This document shows, in pieces, positions 37,801-49,800 of a stretch of DNA of 64,000 bases. The notes under the pieces were generated by a model that was given only the letters and a program-made list of their open reading frames with translations, did not search any database and was not told where the DNA came from. This DNA is from Mesocentrotus franciscanus (lineage: Eukaryota > Echinodermata > Echinoidea > Camarodonta > Strongylocentrotidae), in the NCBI GenBank assembly GCA_037976565.1, contig CP137682.1, positions 6,570,827-6,634,826 of the forward strand, in the 5' to 3' direction. Each line of letters opens with the position of its first letter. Positions within the stretch are counted from its first letter, which is position 1. The position numbers and the translations under genes are program-made.

Positions 37801-40800
37801 TCAGATATCACCATTTCTGTGGCTTTTCTTGGACAACTATTGTATTCTTCGTCCAAGTTATGTATCTGATTACGGTAATTTTTAGTAGTTGTTGTCTTTC
37901 CAATTGTGCTCTCGTAGTTTTTAATGATTTCTTGATACGATCACGTATTTATTTGGGTTTGTTTCGGCACGCATTTACAGCTAATGAAGTGTAGACTATT
38001 GCACATTCCTTCCGTGACAAGTCCAAACTTGCCTTGCAACAGCTATCAGTATCGAAACTTGTTGTGATTACTAAGTAATTATCAGCTTTTTAAAAAAGCA
38101 TGCAGTGTTTAAATTAAGAAGAAAATATTTATTTTGTCTTAACAAAAATATTCGATCCGTCTGTTGTAAAGAAGAATTTTTCAGAAAGCCGTTTTATTAT
38201 TCTAACACTAATGTTTTTTTTACCTAACCTGATTTATTCATCCTGCATGCCGAGACTAGACACCCGGTCCAGTGGCTAGCTTTTAATTGCTCGCTAGCTG
38301 CGCTGGCAACAACAACCCCATGCCGCGAACAGCGAACTGCTTTGCAACCCATATTTATATCGGCAGTTCAGATCTATTTAGGATGAGCTAGAATATGAAA
38401 TACAAATTGGTAAAATGAAATACGCAAGAATTTTTGTGGTGTGCAATACTGCAATTTCTTATATATTTCATTTTTTTTTAGTCGGTTTCCAAAAAAACCG
38501 GGACCCGACAGCAACGGTCGGGACCCGGTGTGACCGACCGTACCGACTCAGGCCTAGTTTAAACAGCTATTTGTAAAATAGGCTACAGATGCTCAAAACA
38601 TATTTTTCTTGCCTGTGCTCTGCAAGTTAGAATGTAGGGTGAGTATCACTATACAGATCTATACACAAGCCATTCTATGGGACACTTTATGAAACTTTCT
38701 TTTAACCCATAGCAGTAGAGTGTCTCATTTGAGTGATGTTTGTGTGTTATCTTTTGATCCAGAATGGTAGGAACAACACATTATAAATACAGCCTGAGCA
38801 GAAAGAGCACAAATCACAGTATGTTGTGCCATCCCTGTATAAGAGTGATTTAATTGTGATTATATACCTCACTTAAGAAATCCAGCCATCTGATTGGTCG
38901 AAATTGCAGTCGTTGTTTTAACTATTCCCGAAAAATGCCAAAGCCATGTAATAACGACCGTACGGCAATCTCTATCGTACTGAATTCCAAACAAGGCAAA
39001 AATGGCTGAAGAAACTCTCCCAAGATTTCAACTTCTTGATGATGATCAAATGCAAGACTTGATTAATTCTGCTGACAGCAAGCACCCCAATGTAAGGTCT
39101 AAAATAGTCAAATCCAGTCAGTGGAGACCCACACATTAATTGTTGTGTACTAGAGGGGTCTAGAGATCTACTGTCATTGACATTGTACTGAGTATTAAAC
39201 TTTACCGCACCGCGGTAGACGTAGTCGAGACTACTTTACTTGGATGTAGAGACGTAAAGCTTGTAGCTTATTTGCCCTCGTCACGTTGGGTAGTCTCTGA
39301 TAGGGTGAAAACTTGAGTGGATGGGTTTTCCAGTGCCTCTCAACAACAGATTTGAATATATTATTAGATCTAACACTAACTAGATTCTAGACCCTATGTG
39401 TATTTAGTATTTATTTCTGCTCTTCCTGTTCTACCAGTTGATTGGTAAGTTGACTATTTTTTGGCATATAAAGTATTAATGACTGCTTTAATATTCGAGA
39501 AATAGTTGTTTTTATACGCTCTCGGGAAGGTTACAATTAGGCTATTGCCCTCGGCACGCCTCGGGCAATAGCACAATTGTAACCTTCCCTTGAGCGTATA
39601 AAAACAACTATTTCTCTCAAAGCAGTCATTAATACATACTAATCATTAAAGTCTTTCAAAAAATAGTTTCATTCAATAAATATTTGAATTTGTTTCAAAC
39701 TATGAAGGAGTGAAAATTAAAATTATTTGTTGCAAATTTGAAGAGGGAAAACTTACAAATTCGGAAAATGAGAAAACTCTGAATTACTATGGTGGGTTAT
39801 TAAAGTGAAAGTAAGCATGTCAGCTGAACGGGACTGGGGAAGCATTCACATACAGTACTGCTTTGTCAAGCAAGCAACTCACTATTCATGTAAAACTTTC
39901 AAATCTCCTCTCTCATCTGACTATCGGATACAACAAAGTGAATCAAGAAGAGATTAAGAGGAGACTTTTGATGAAAGAAGGCTATACCTACCTTTGAGCT
40001 GTTTCACGAAGGTCAAGACCAAGATTAGCTCGCCTGTAGATCTCATCAGTAGGAGTGAGTTTATCCAGGCCCCTAACAACAAGAACAAATCACATTGACA
40101 ATTAAAATGTTAAAAATCTGTTGAAATGCCATCAGTCATAGAATGAACACTTTTCTAGGAAAAACTGGCAATAGTACATTACAGTTGTATGCACTGTTGC
40201 ACTAGTAATCATGTGGGACCTTTTTTTAAATTTTAAACTTCACCATGAATATTAGAATGAACTGGATGTACCATTGACCTAGTCAGAAGAATAAGATTAA
40301 ATTCTTCTTCTCCACTAACTTATTCTTAGAGCTCAACTCTGATTGTTGGAAGACACTCCTCAGGTGTTGTGGTCTAGGGACAGATAAGTGGACCTCATGT
40401 ACCAGCGCTCCAAAATTCGCTCCAGCAACAATTACTCTGGGCTTTATTTTGTTAAAAAAAGGTTAGGGTTACATGCAATATTTGGTCCCTGTTTAAAGTA
40501 AGGAATTCATTTAGTATTGGGAATTGACAGAGGAGATATTGTTGCCTGAGCATATGTCATACAATTCATGTTTCAGGGATCAAATCCCTGCCAAACCACT
40601 AATGTCATCAAGCAAGGCAATAATATGCATATATGCCACCCTCTACCCAGGTGAAGTTAACAGGACCGCATTGGAACAAAGTCTTTGAGAATAGTAGCTC
40701 AGTTGAAGCTGGGATAATGGCAGTATTCATTGCCTCGTAACCTCAGGGAAAAGCTGTCTATAAACCTGAATATCACTAGTTTTAAACCACCACCCCCCCC

Positions 40801-43800
40801 CTTTTTTTTTCCTTATATTTGCTAGAAAGAAAACCTGACTAACCTAAGCTTGAAGAAACACTGATCCTGTGGATTCCAGAAGAACTTGATCTTGTGGAAG
40901 CAGAAGTACATGAATTTATCGTCCATCAGGACATCATGCTTCATCACATCTTGGAGGATCTCCTTCTCCACAGACCTGGCATGGTAAGAAAATGAAAATG
41001 TTGATGCCATTGGGTAAATGTTATATTCAATTTTATAAACATCTCCATGAAAGGGTTAAAATTATAAACATGGCCCCAACAGGGTTCGCAATACAGCTTG
41101 GGGTCATTTCATGAAAGCAACTTACGGAGACAAGGAAGTTAACCACATTTTCACATATATAATTAGGTGTTTTTGCATATTTAATGAGCTATGACCTTTC
41201 ACCTTTGACCTACATACTCCGAAATCGAACTTAGGCTGTGTTTTGATACTATGTACCTTCATATCAAATTTCATTCAAATCTGTCAAACATTACTAAAGT
41301 TATTGATCGGAAACCAGATTCGCATATTTAATGAGCTATGACCTTTGACCTACATACTCGGAAATTGAACTTAGGCTGTGTTTTGATACCATGTACCTTT
41401 ATATCAAATTTAATTAAAATCTGTCAAACATACTGAAGTTATCGATCGGAAACTAGATTCGCATATTTAATTAGCTATGACCTTTGACCTACATATTCGG
41501 AAATTGAACTTAGGCTGTGTTTTGATACTATGTACCTTCATATCAAATTTGACTAAAATCCGTCAAACATTACTAAAGTTATCGATTGGAAACCAGATTC
41601 GCATATTTAATGAGCTATGACCTTTGACCTACATACTCCGAAATCAAACTTAGGCTGTGTTTTGATTCCATGTACCTTCATTTAAAATTTCATTAAAATC
41701 CGTCAAACATTAAAGTTATCGATCGGAAACCAGATTCGCATATTTAATGAGCTATGACCTTTGACCTTTGACCTACATACTCCAAAATCGAACTTAGCCT
41801 GTATTTTGATACCATGAACCTTCATATCAAACTTAATTAATTTCCGGCAAACATTACTGAAGTTATCGATCGGAAACCAGATGTGTATTTTTTCGCATAT
41901 TTAATGAGCTATGACCTTGGACCTTGGACCTACATACTCCGAAATCGAAATTAGCCTGTATTTTGATACCATATACCTTCATATCAAACTTCATTAAAAT
42001 CCGTCAAACATTACTGAAGTTATTGATCGGAAACCAAATTTGTTACGGACGGACGCACGGACGGACGCACGGAAGGAAGGAAGGAAGGACGGACAGCGAC
42101 GTTTCTATATCCCCTCCGACTTTGTCGGCGAGGGGATAATAAATATCAAATTTCCATGAGAACATGACATCTAAGAATTTATCAAATTGAGGAAACTCGA
42201 GGTGGCTTTTGCGACAAGCAAATCAAAATTTGCAAGTAACAGGATACCATAACTCACATCCAATCGAAAGGAGACCCTGATTTTATTTCTTTTCAAAATA
42301 AATAATGAAAACAAGAGATATTATGATGCACAATTTAACATTTAGTTATCAAATAAATATGTGATAAGTTTTGTATCAAGATTTTGCTTGAAAATGGAAA
42401 ACATCTAGAGAAATACCTACACAAAAATTGTCGTAATTCCCATGGGTATGAAATTACAGACTATTCCATCTTTGGCTACTTTTCTATTAAAGGTAGACTG
42501 ATTTATGGAAAAATATAATCTTATCTACTTGTTATGGCATTAAAACAATGTAAGAACCGTTTGTATGCTTGTATAATGCTTCTATATATAAGAACTGATC
42601 AGTAAAATGAGAGCTTGAAGATCAAAAAGTAAGTTTTTTTGCTGCTCATAGACTACATGTAATTTAAAGTGACTTGAGATGGCGTTCTAAAAAGAAATGT
42701 CAAATTTGGAGTCGTGACAAGTCTCTTGTCAGGAAAGTTGTCGCTCCCTTTGGCAAAGATGCTTTTGTGAAACACTTAGCAGACAAGTCGAGCAACAGCG
42801 CCGAGATGTTGTTGATCTTGTACTAGTTCAGAACATACTTTTTACAGTCTGAATAAATTCTTGAAGAAAGTAACAGTAAAAGACTATTCTGATACATGTA
42901 GGACAGTAGACAATAGTTTCCGGCCCTCCATTTAAATCTTTGAGTGACCGGTTTTACCATACCGTACTCGTTTCCCCCAATAGACTGTAGTGTTATAAAA
43001 ACCATTGAGAAAAAGGTTTTTGAAATTTCAATTTCAATTTCAATCATAAATATCTTGATAATCAGACAGGCGATCGGCTTGTAAAAGTCATGGGATTCCT
43101 GACTGACCTAAAGGTTTATAATTATGATTGCAGCATGAGCTAAATCCAGGATTTTGTTTAGAATATGAGGCAAAGATATCCAATCCCTTTAATAACTTTA
43201 GACAAAGTTATATCTATCAATGACATCAATCCCTCTTCAGGACTCGTACGGATATGACACAGCAAAACCCCTGCGATCTTTTTAAATGGTGAGGTAAAGT
43301 GTCTTACGTGTCACATATCTGTATGTTATAATACATAGCTCAGTGAAGGCAGGACCTTTGTTACGCAGTTGCAATTCATTGACACGTAAAAAAACACACG
43401 AGTTTACTGCATCATACCTGAACGTGCCTCCATTCATTTTTAAAACATTCAGTTAATAAAATACATGAAGAAAGTCAACCACAATAATATTTATGATATT
43501 AAATATGACAATAAAATATATTCAATTTTATACATTGTAAGATTTCTAAAGTCAGGGAACTGCATGTTATCTATTTGATGAGCTGCCTGCCACACTGACC
43601 CTTAGCATTATCAATATGCTTCTGCTATCTTAAAGGTATAGACCAGTTTTGGAAACGCCCCCCTATAATGGTATAGTTTTATGTATTTTTTGATTGCTTA
43701 TAAGTTTGTTTGTTTTTCCTCTTTGTTCTCGTGTTTGTAAATATCAATTTGTAACTGTTTTCTATTGTCATTATTTTGTGGACCACTTTGAAAACCAACT

Positions 43801-46800
43801 TCTTTTGAAATAATTAAATACCGGTAAATGAATAAAATATACAATGAATTAAAAAGGGAATTAATTGTAGTAATATCGAGTACAGTGTCAAAGAGATTGC
43901 ACATTGTGAAAAATCCCGAAATCAGAGCAATGCATTATGTAATCTGTATTTGCTGAATTGCTTACCCGACAGATCTTTGCCACACAGTGTCAATATTATG
44001 ATGTATATCTTCTATAATCTACAAGTACCTGTAGTACTTAAAACCCCCAGCTAATAACCAGATACGCATAAAACTTCAGATGTCGTAAGCTTGTGATAAA
44101 GAACACACCATGTACACCCTGTAAAGTGTTTTTGTCACTTTTTCGTTATGCCTTGTACCTGTAGGCCATCCCCCTGACAGAATAATCACACATCTTGAAT
44201 CTCAAATCCTCCAATCCAATTACACCCTCAGGAATTGACACACAGATTAATATTTGTCAATGTATGAATGATACACAAATACAACTCAGAAGCTCTATTT
44301 GTATTTTGTCATTTATGGATCAAACTCCACATGTATTAGACAAGCATAACCCCAGGAGACTTGCTTACTTTATTGGGGCCGAGAACTATGAATAAATAAT
44401 GATTCAGCTTCTATTATAGCAAACATATCTCTTTTGAATGCTGTAACTCTTTTCCCTTGAACTCACTTTGCTCCTTTTATCATCAAATTATTGTAAATCT
44501 GATGCCTTTCAAATTCAATGCATGATGATATAGAGCATGGTGATTTTTAAATTGAACAACTGACATAAAACAATGCCTTGTCATATCTCCTCCTCTCTTT
44601 GGGGCATAAAGTTAGCAAAAACCACAGCAATCTGGCAATTCATGTAGTTGAAACAATAATTATTAACATTTCACAATCATAGCTGCACCTCTACAAATCT
44701 TTACGATATGCAAAAGAAAGTATGTTTCGTGAAGAAAAAATTCTAACAAGAATCAGAGTGATTCAGATGTGCAATGCATTCTTCTCTAGGACTGCTAGAT
44801 CACAATTATTATGGTACAAGTTCTACCATGAATGGGGACATATCGAATCACTGTCTTCGGCACTTTAAAATGACCTTTGATGACAAAGTAAGAATGAGGC
44901 TTCAGGAAAATCAACTTACATTCCCACCACCACCCTGAAGACTTGAACGACATGGTAACGCTGGAAGCAATCCTAGTTTGAAAAAAATGGGGAAAATGAA
45001 GGCATGTGGTTAAATGAATGAGAGGAAATGGAAGAACAGAAATTGACATCTTAAACGGGAGAGTATAAGAAAAACAAAACAAAAAAAGATTAAGGAATGG
45101 CAAAACATTCATACAAGGTATCAGATTGAGAAATCATGAAAAGAGTACAAAACAAAATTTTATGCTAAATTATGATAATTATTTTTAAATATATATATAT
45201 ATAAAGAAGGGATCAACAGTAACACGGCTGAGTGCAAATAGACCCCAAAATGTCATCCTGGATCTAATCCATTAAATAAATATAGAGCAAGTGTGTTTTG
45301 CACAAGTATGGGCATTAAATATTTTACTCTAGACCCATAGGGAAAAGTTATTGCAAAACCAGAGACTTTCAAAACATTTAAAACTAGAATATATTTTTTT
45401 TTTTACAGGAACATATATTAGCAATCTTTCCACAAGATAACATGTAAAAGATCAAGGCAAGAGATGTACATGACTACATGTATAGAGGTAGTTTGAAACA
45501 GGAACATAATAACCCCCTGACACTACCATCTCATTTTATCTTGATAGCTTCTGACTGTGATATACATGATATATATGGCATGATATACATTGGCAATGTT
45601 CACAAGTGCAGTGAACTGAACTATCATTCCATCACTAACATGGTGAGGAAGTAATATCTGCCAAATCAATTGAAAATCATTTCCTGATAAAAGGCTCAGA
45701 CTGCCTATCAGAAGGTGATGTCGTTTACTAAAGTTTTGCGTAGGGAAAGATATGCACACCAAAATGCACTGAATGTTGATGTTGAATACAGACAGGCTGA
45801 GTTTGATAGATGCATAAACAGATTCAATCAGAGAGGAGAGATCGTTCAATGAACAAATGAAAGCATGCATCATTTGTTTTATACAGCAAAACTTCTAGAT
45901 CTTTGTTATTTGATGTAAGAAGAATTAATTTCAACATTGTTTTGTGTCATTGCTGACAAATAAATCCCATTTTTTTTAATAGGCGTAGTTGTATGTAGGA
46001 GTGAGTTGTATAAACCAGAAGTTGTGTTTAGTCCACATTCTTAAAAGCATTTATACTCTTTCGCTCCGTCTCCAACTCCCCCTTTTCTGCCTCCCTTCCG
46101 TTCCTCCCTCCCCTCCCTCCCTCCCCCTTTCTCTCCTATCTCTCTCTCTCTTTCCCTACTTTCTCCCTGCCTCTCTCCCTGACCCTCTCTCTCCTTTCTT
46201 TCTAAGCAGTAAGCACCCTTCTCCGTTCCTCCTCTCTATCTTGCCTTTCCTCTGTATTGCTTAGCCTTTCTTACTAATATTTTGAATCTTGGGGAGTTTT
46301 CACACGTTCACATGCTAAAAACCTTGACAACCTATGTTTTCCCACATTAATCAAACAACAGCTGAGACCAATAGGAAATGAACTCTGCACGATTGCATGA
46401 AACACATTTCCCATCCATCCTTTGATTACAAAAAAACAAAAGCAAATGGGGAGCCAAGGATGATTGCTCATAGCCTTGCAGAATAGGCCCATTTACATTG
46501 CAGAAAAATCAATTTGAAAAACCATCAGTTTTTTTAACTACCATTTACACTAAAGAAAAAAACGTATAAAAACCCGCCTGTGTCTGCTCATTGTGTTTTG
46601 GGGTGAGCAGTGCGCATGTGCCACTTGTCACTGCTCTAAATGTGTTAGCACGGAAGCGAGTAGAGCCACATGACCAAAAACGTAATAGTTCACCTGTGTT
46701 TTGAGCTCGAGCATTTAAACTGCAAAAACCCATGGAGTTTCAGACGGTGGTTAAAAAACACAAACTCCAGAGGTGTTCTTTTCAATCTGTGTTTTTCGTT

Positions 46801-49800
46801 GTGTTTATGGGTAGTTGCCTAGCAACTACCGATGAAACTCCTCTCTACTCTACATCTCGTCTGTCTGTCTGTCTGTCTCTCTCTGTCTCTCCCTCTCTTT
46901 CTCTTTCTCTTGATCCCTCACCCCTCTCTATCTCCCTCTGCCCTTATCTCTCTTTCTCTCTCTTTCCGTTTTCTCTACATATCACATTATTTAATACATC
47001 AGAAGACGGACAGAATAATCAATCAGAAATAACTGAAAACTTATTCATCACTGAAAAGTAAATATACAGTCAACCTCGCACAAGTCGACGTTGTATGTAT
47101 CAAATAACCACTTAAGTCGATGAGAATACAAATCCCAGTTTTCTTCATACACTTATGTGTGTTAATCCGCTGTATTAGTTGAATTTTGCAAGTAAAAAAA
47201 TCACACAAGTCAATCAAATTCCAAGAACAGTCCAAAGAAAAAGCACTGAATTCACATCGCATAAGTAGAACGAAATCAATCACTGTCAAAGCATGCGCCA
47301 CACACCCCTGTACTCTAGCCTTGCTTCCATTCTTCACTCTCCCTCTCTCACTCTCGTACCTGCCTCTCTCCATCTCTCTCCCCCTCCCTCTCTATCTAAC
47401 TTCTATCTTCCTCTCTCTCGTACCCACCTCTCTCTCTACGTCTCGCTCTCTCTCTATCCCCAAATAATCTCCCTTTGATGCAGATTTATGGTGAATGACA
47501 CAAAGTAAACTTTTTAGATGGAAAGTGGATTGGGATTGGGATAGAGATTTACAACCACTCTCACACCGTTTCAAAGTTAGATTTCATTTATACTTGTACT
47601 GTGTAAATTTGGATGAAATTCAGGTTGAAATGAAAGCCAGAAATGAAAGCCAGAACTTTTATTTTATGAATTATAATTCTCTATCAGTTCTCCATTTCAA
47701 ACGGGTGCCCACGTATTGATTTCAAATTGTTACGATGCATTATTCGATAGGGCTAATTTTTATTTTTTTATTATCCTTTTCATAAATGAAGAAATGTCCG
47801 ATTTACATAGGATAAAAATTGTTATTTCATTATCATCCCCAACAAAATCATATTCACACATTTTGAATTTATTTATTGCCAATCTATGGAGGGCCCTTCA
47901 AAGTGGAAATGATTTTGTTTATAGGGGATACTTTCTTTTTTGTTTTTCATTATAGAGGAGTTTTCTTGGATTGAGTATTACAACAGGTAAAGATTGTGAA
48001 CATTTTGCTAGGTCCTTTGTGTATTTTTATAAATTGTTGACAGAGCATTTTGGCAAGCTGTAAGCTGTGTCAGCTGTTCTAATCTGGTTGTGTAAGCACT
48101 GCATCCTCATCTTTGCAGCCTACCTGAATAATATCTTTCTCACTTGCTCTGCTTGCTGTAAGCAACCTTTTATCAGGGCTACAAAGAGAAAATTAACCAT
48201 ATTATCATATGACAAGAAGTACTAAATCCTCAAGTGTTTCGATGAGAAGCGGACCATGAAGGGGAAAGATGTGGTGGCCAAGTTTAACTTAAAGTCGAAC
48301 ACACTCTTGGATATCTTGAAAAACAAAGAGAAAATAATCAAAACAGTTGAAAACCCATTGGATGCCCGAAAGGAGAACTTGAAGAGAAGGAAAAGTGTAA
48401 CATATGATGACGTTGATACCGCAAGCCTCTTATGGTTTCGCTAAAGGAATCTCATCCAATGAGCTGGTTGGATCGTTAAAAAAAAAACATGGTATTGGGC
48501 GCATCCATAAACTTTTACTAAATAGCCCTACACACTATAAGGTGCACGGTATCATCTATCAACCTCATTTTTTACCCCTTAATTATATGATTTGCTTATT
48601 ATTGCAAAATCTTTGAAAAATCAATAGTAATGCTCACATCTACATGTATATCAGGTTGGCTGTTATACACTGTACTTTTGAAACAAACCTTCACAAATGA
48701 TATTTTTCTGACATTTAATTTGGTTTTAAATGACATGTAGATGCACATCTCACCCTTTAAGAGTACACTGTATGTTTATTTTATAGACATTTTCAAACCT
48801 ATTCATTCATTTTTTTTTTAATTGGGGGGGGGGAGGGGCGGTCAATATTGGAAAGGAGAATGCAAAGAGAAAGAATCCAGAGTACACGATTTATGGCAAT
48901 CAAAACAAGCACGCAACTCCATCTTGCTTAGTTACAACAGTTATCAATGAGATCAAAGGGTGCTTTGTCTTGTACTCTCTACCAATCAGAACCCCTGAAT
49001 ATGACACACCCATGTCTTTCCCTCACTTAATACGTAAACGACATTCAGTTACTAAGCAATCCAGAGGGAAAATTAGACAATCATAATGCTTTTTATTTCA
49101 TTGACGATAAGCTGTATACAGATTGTAAACATGCACTGTCATGCAGTGTGGCATGCATCATCATGCTTTCTTGGAAGGCCAAGAGTTGTTGATATGTACA
49201 GAGTAAAGCCATGGAGCAACCAAAACAAATGTTAGTCTGTGTTGACTTCATCATGAAAGTCATGTGATAAGTGTGTTGACATGAGGCTTTTGAAAGATAA
49301 GAGTTGTGAATTACTGTACATGTATAAATGATGAGAAAGGTAGAGAAAAGTGAGTTAGCTACGAAATGAATTTGCTTGCCAGTTCAATGAATGGTTCTCG
49401 TGTTGGTGAATAAGAAAATCATGAAATGATAAAGACAAACATAATCAGATAGAAAGAATATGGAAGAGAGTGAGGAAATGATCATACATAAGAAGATTGA
49501 ACAAAAGGAAACTTACAAAAGGAGTGAGAGAGGTTAAATGGAAGAATTATTAGAAACCTCAGGGAGGAGAAGAAGATGACGAAGAGGAAGAGATGAAGAA
49601 AAGAAATGTGTTGAGGAACATATCATACACCATGTAATGTTCTCTTTTTATATTTTTACTTACTTTCTGTCTTATTTTTCTTCAATAAGACATGTGACCC
49701 CTGCCATTGCCCCCTCAATGACCTCATTTCAACAAAGCCTGATCTCACAAGGTCACTACACTCTGATTTTATGTATGCAGTAGAGTCTAGTCTGTGGCAT

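Larger units (their letters stand above)
33766..38556. mobile_element. 4.8-kb hAT-like composite element with perfect 8-bp duplication
   Basis: The termini TAGGCCTGAGTC and their complement are flanked by GTTTAAAC on both sides (33,758-33,765 and 38,557-38,564). Inside is a second, roughly 470-bp inverted repeat (34,262-34,760 against 37,775-38,225). The core holds a SINE, an (AT)n run, an 8-unit satellite, a palindrome, a 113-bp tandem duplication and a GC-rich block. I found no transposase frame. Confidence 0.88.

Noticed and set aside
45523..45873. 116-codon minus-strand frame
   Set aside because: No homology recognised, no splice context, and phase does not fit between exons 2 and 3.
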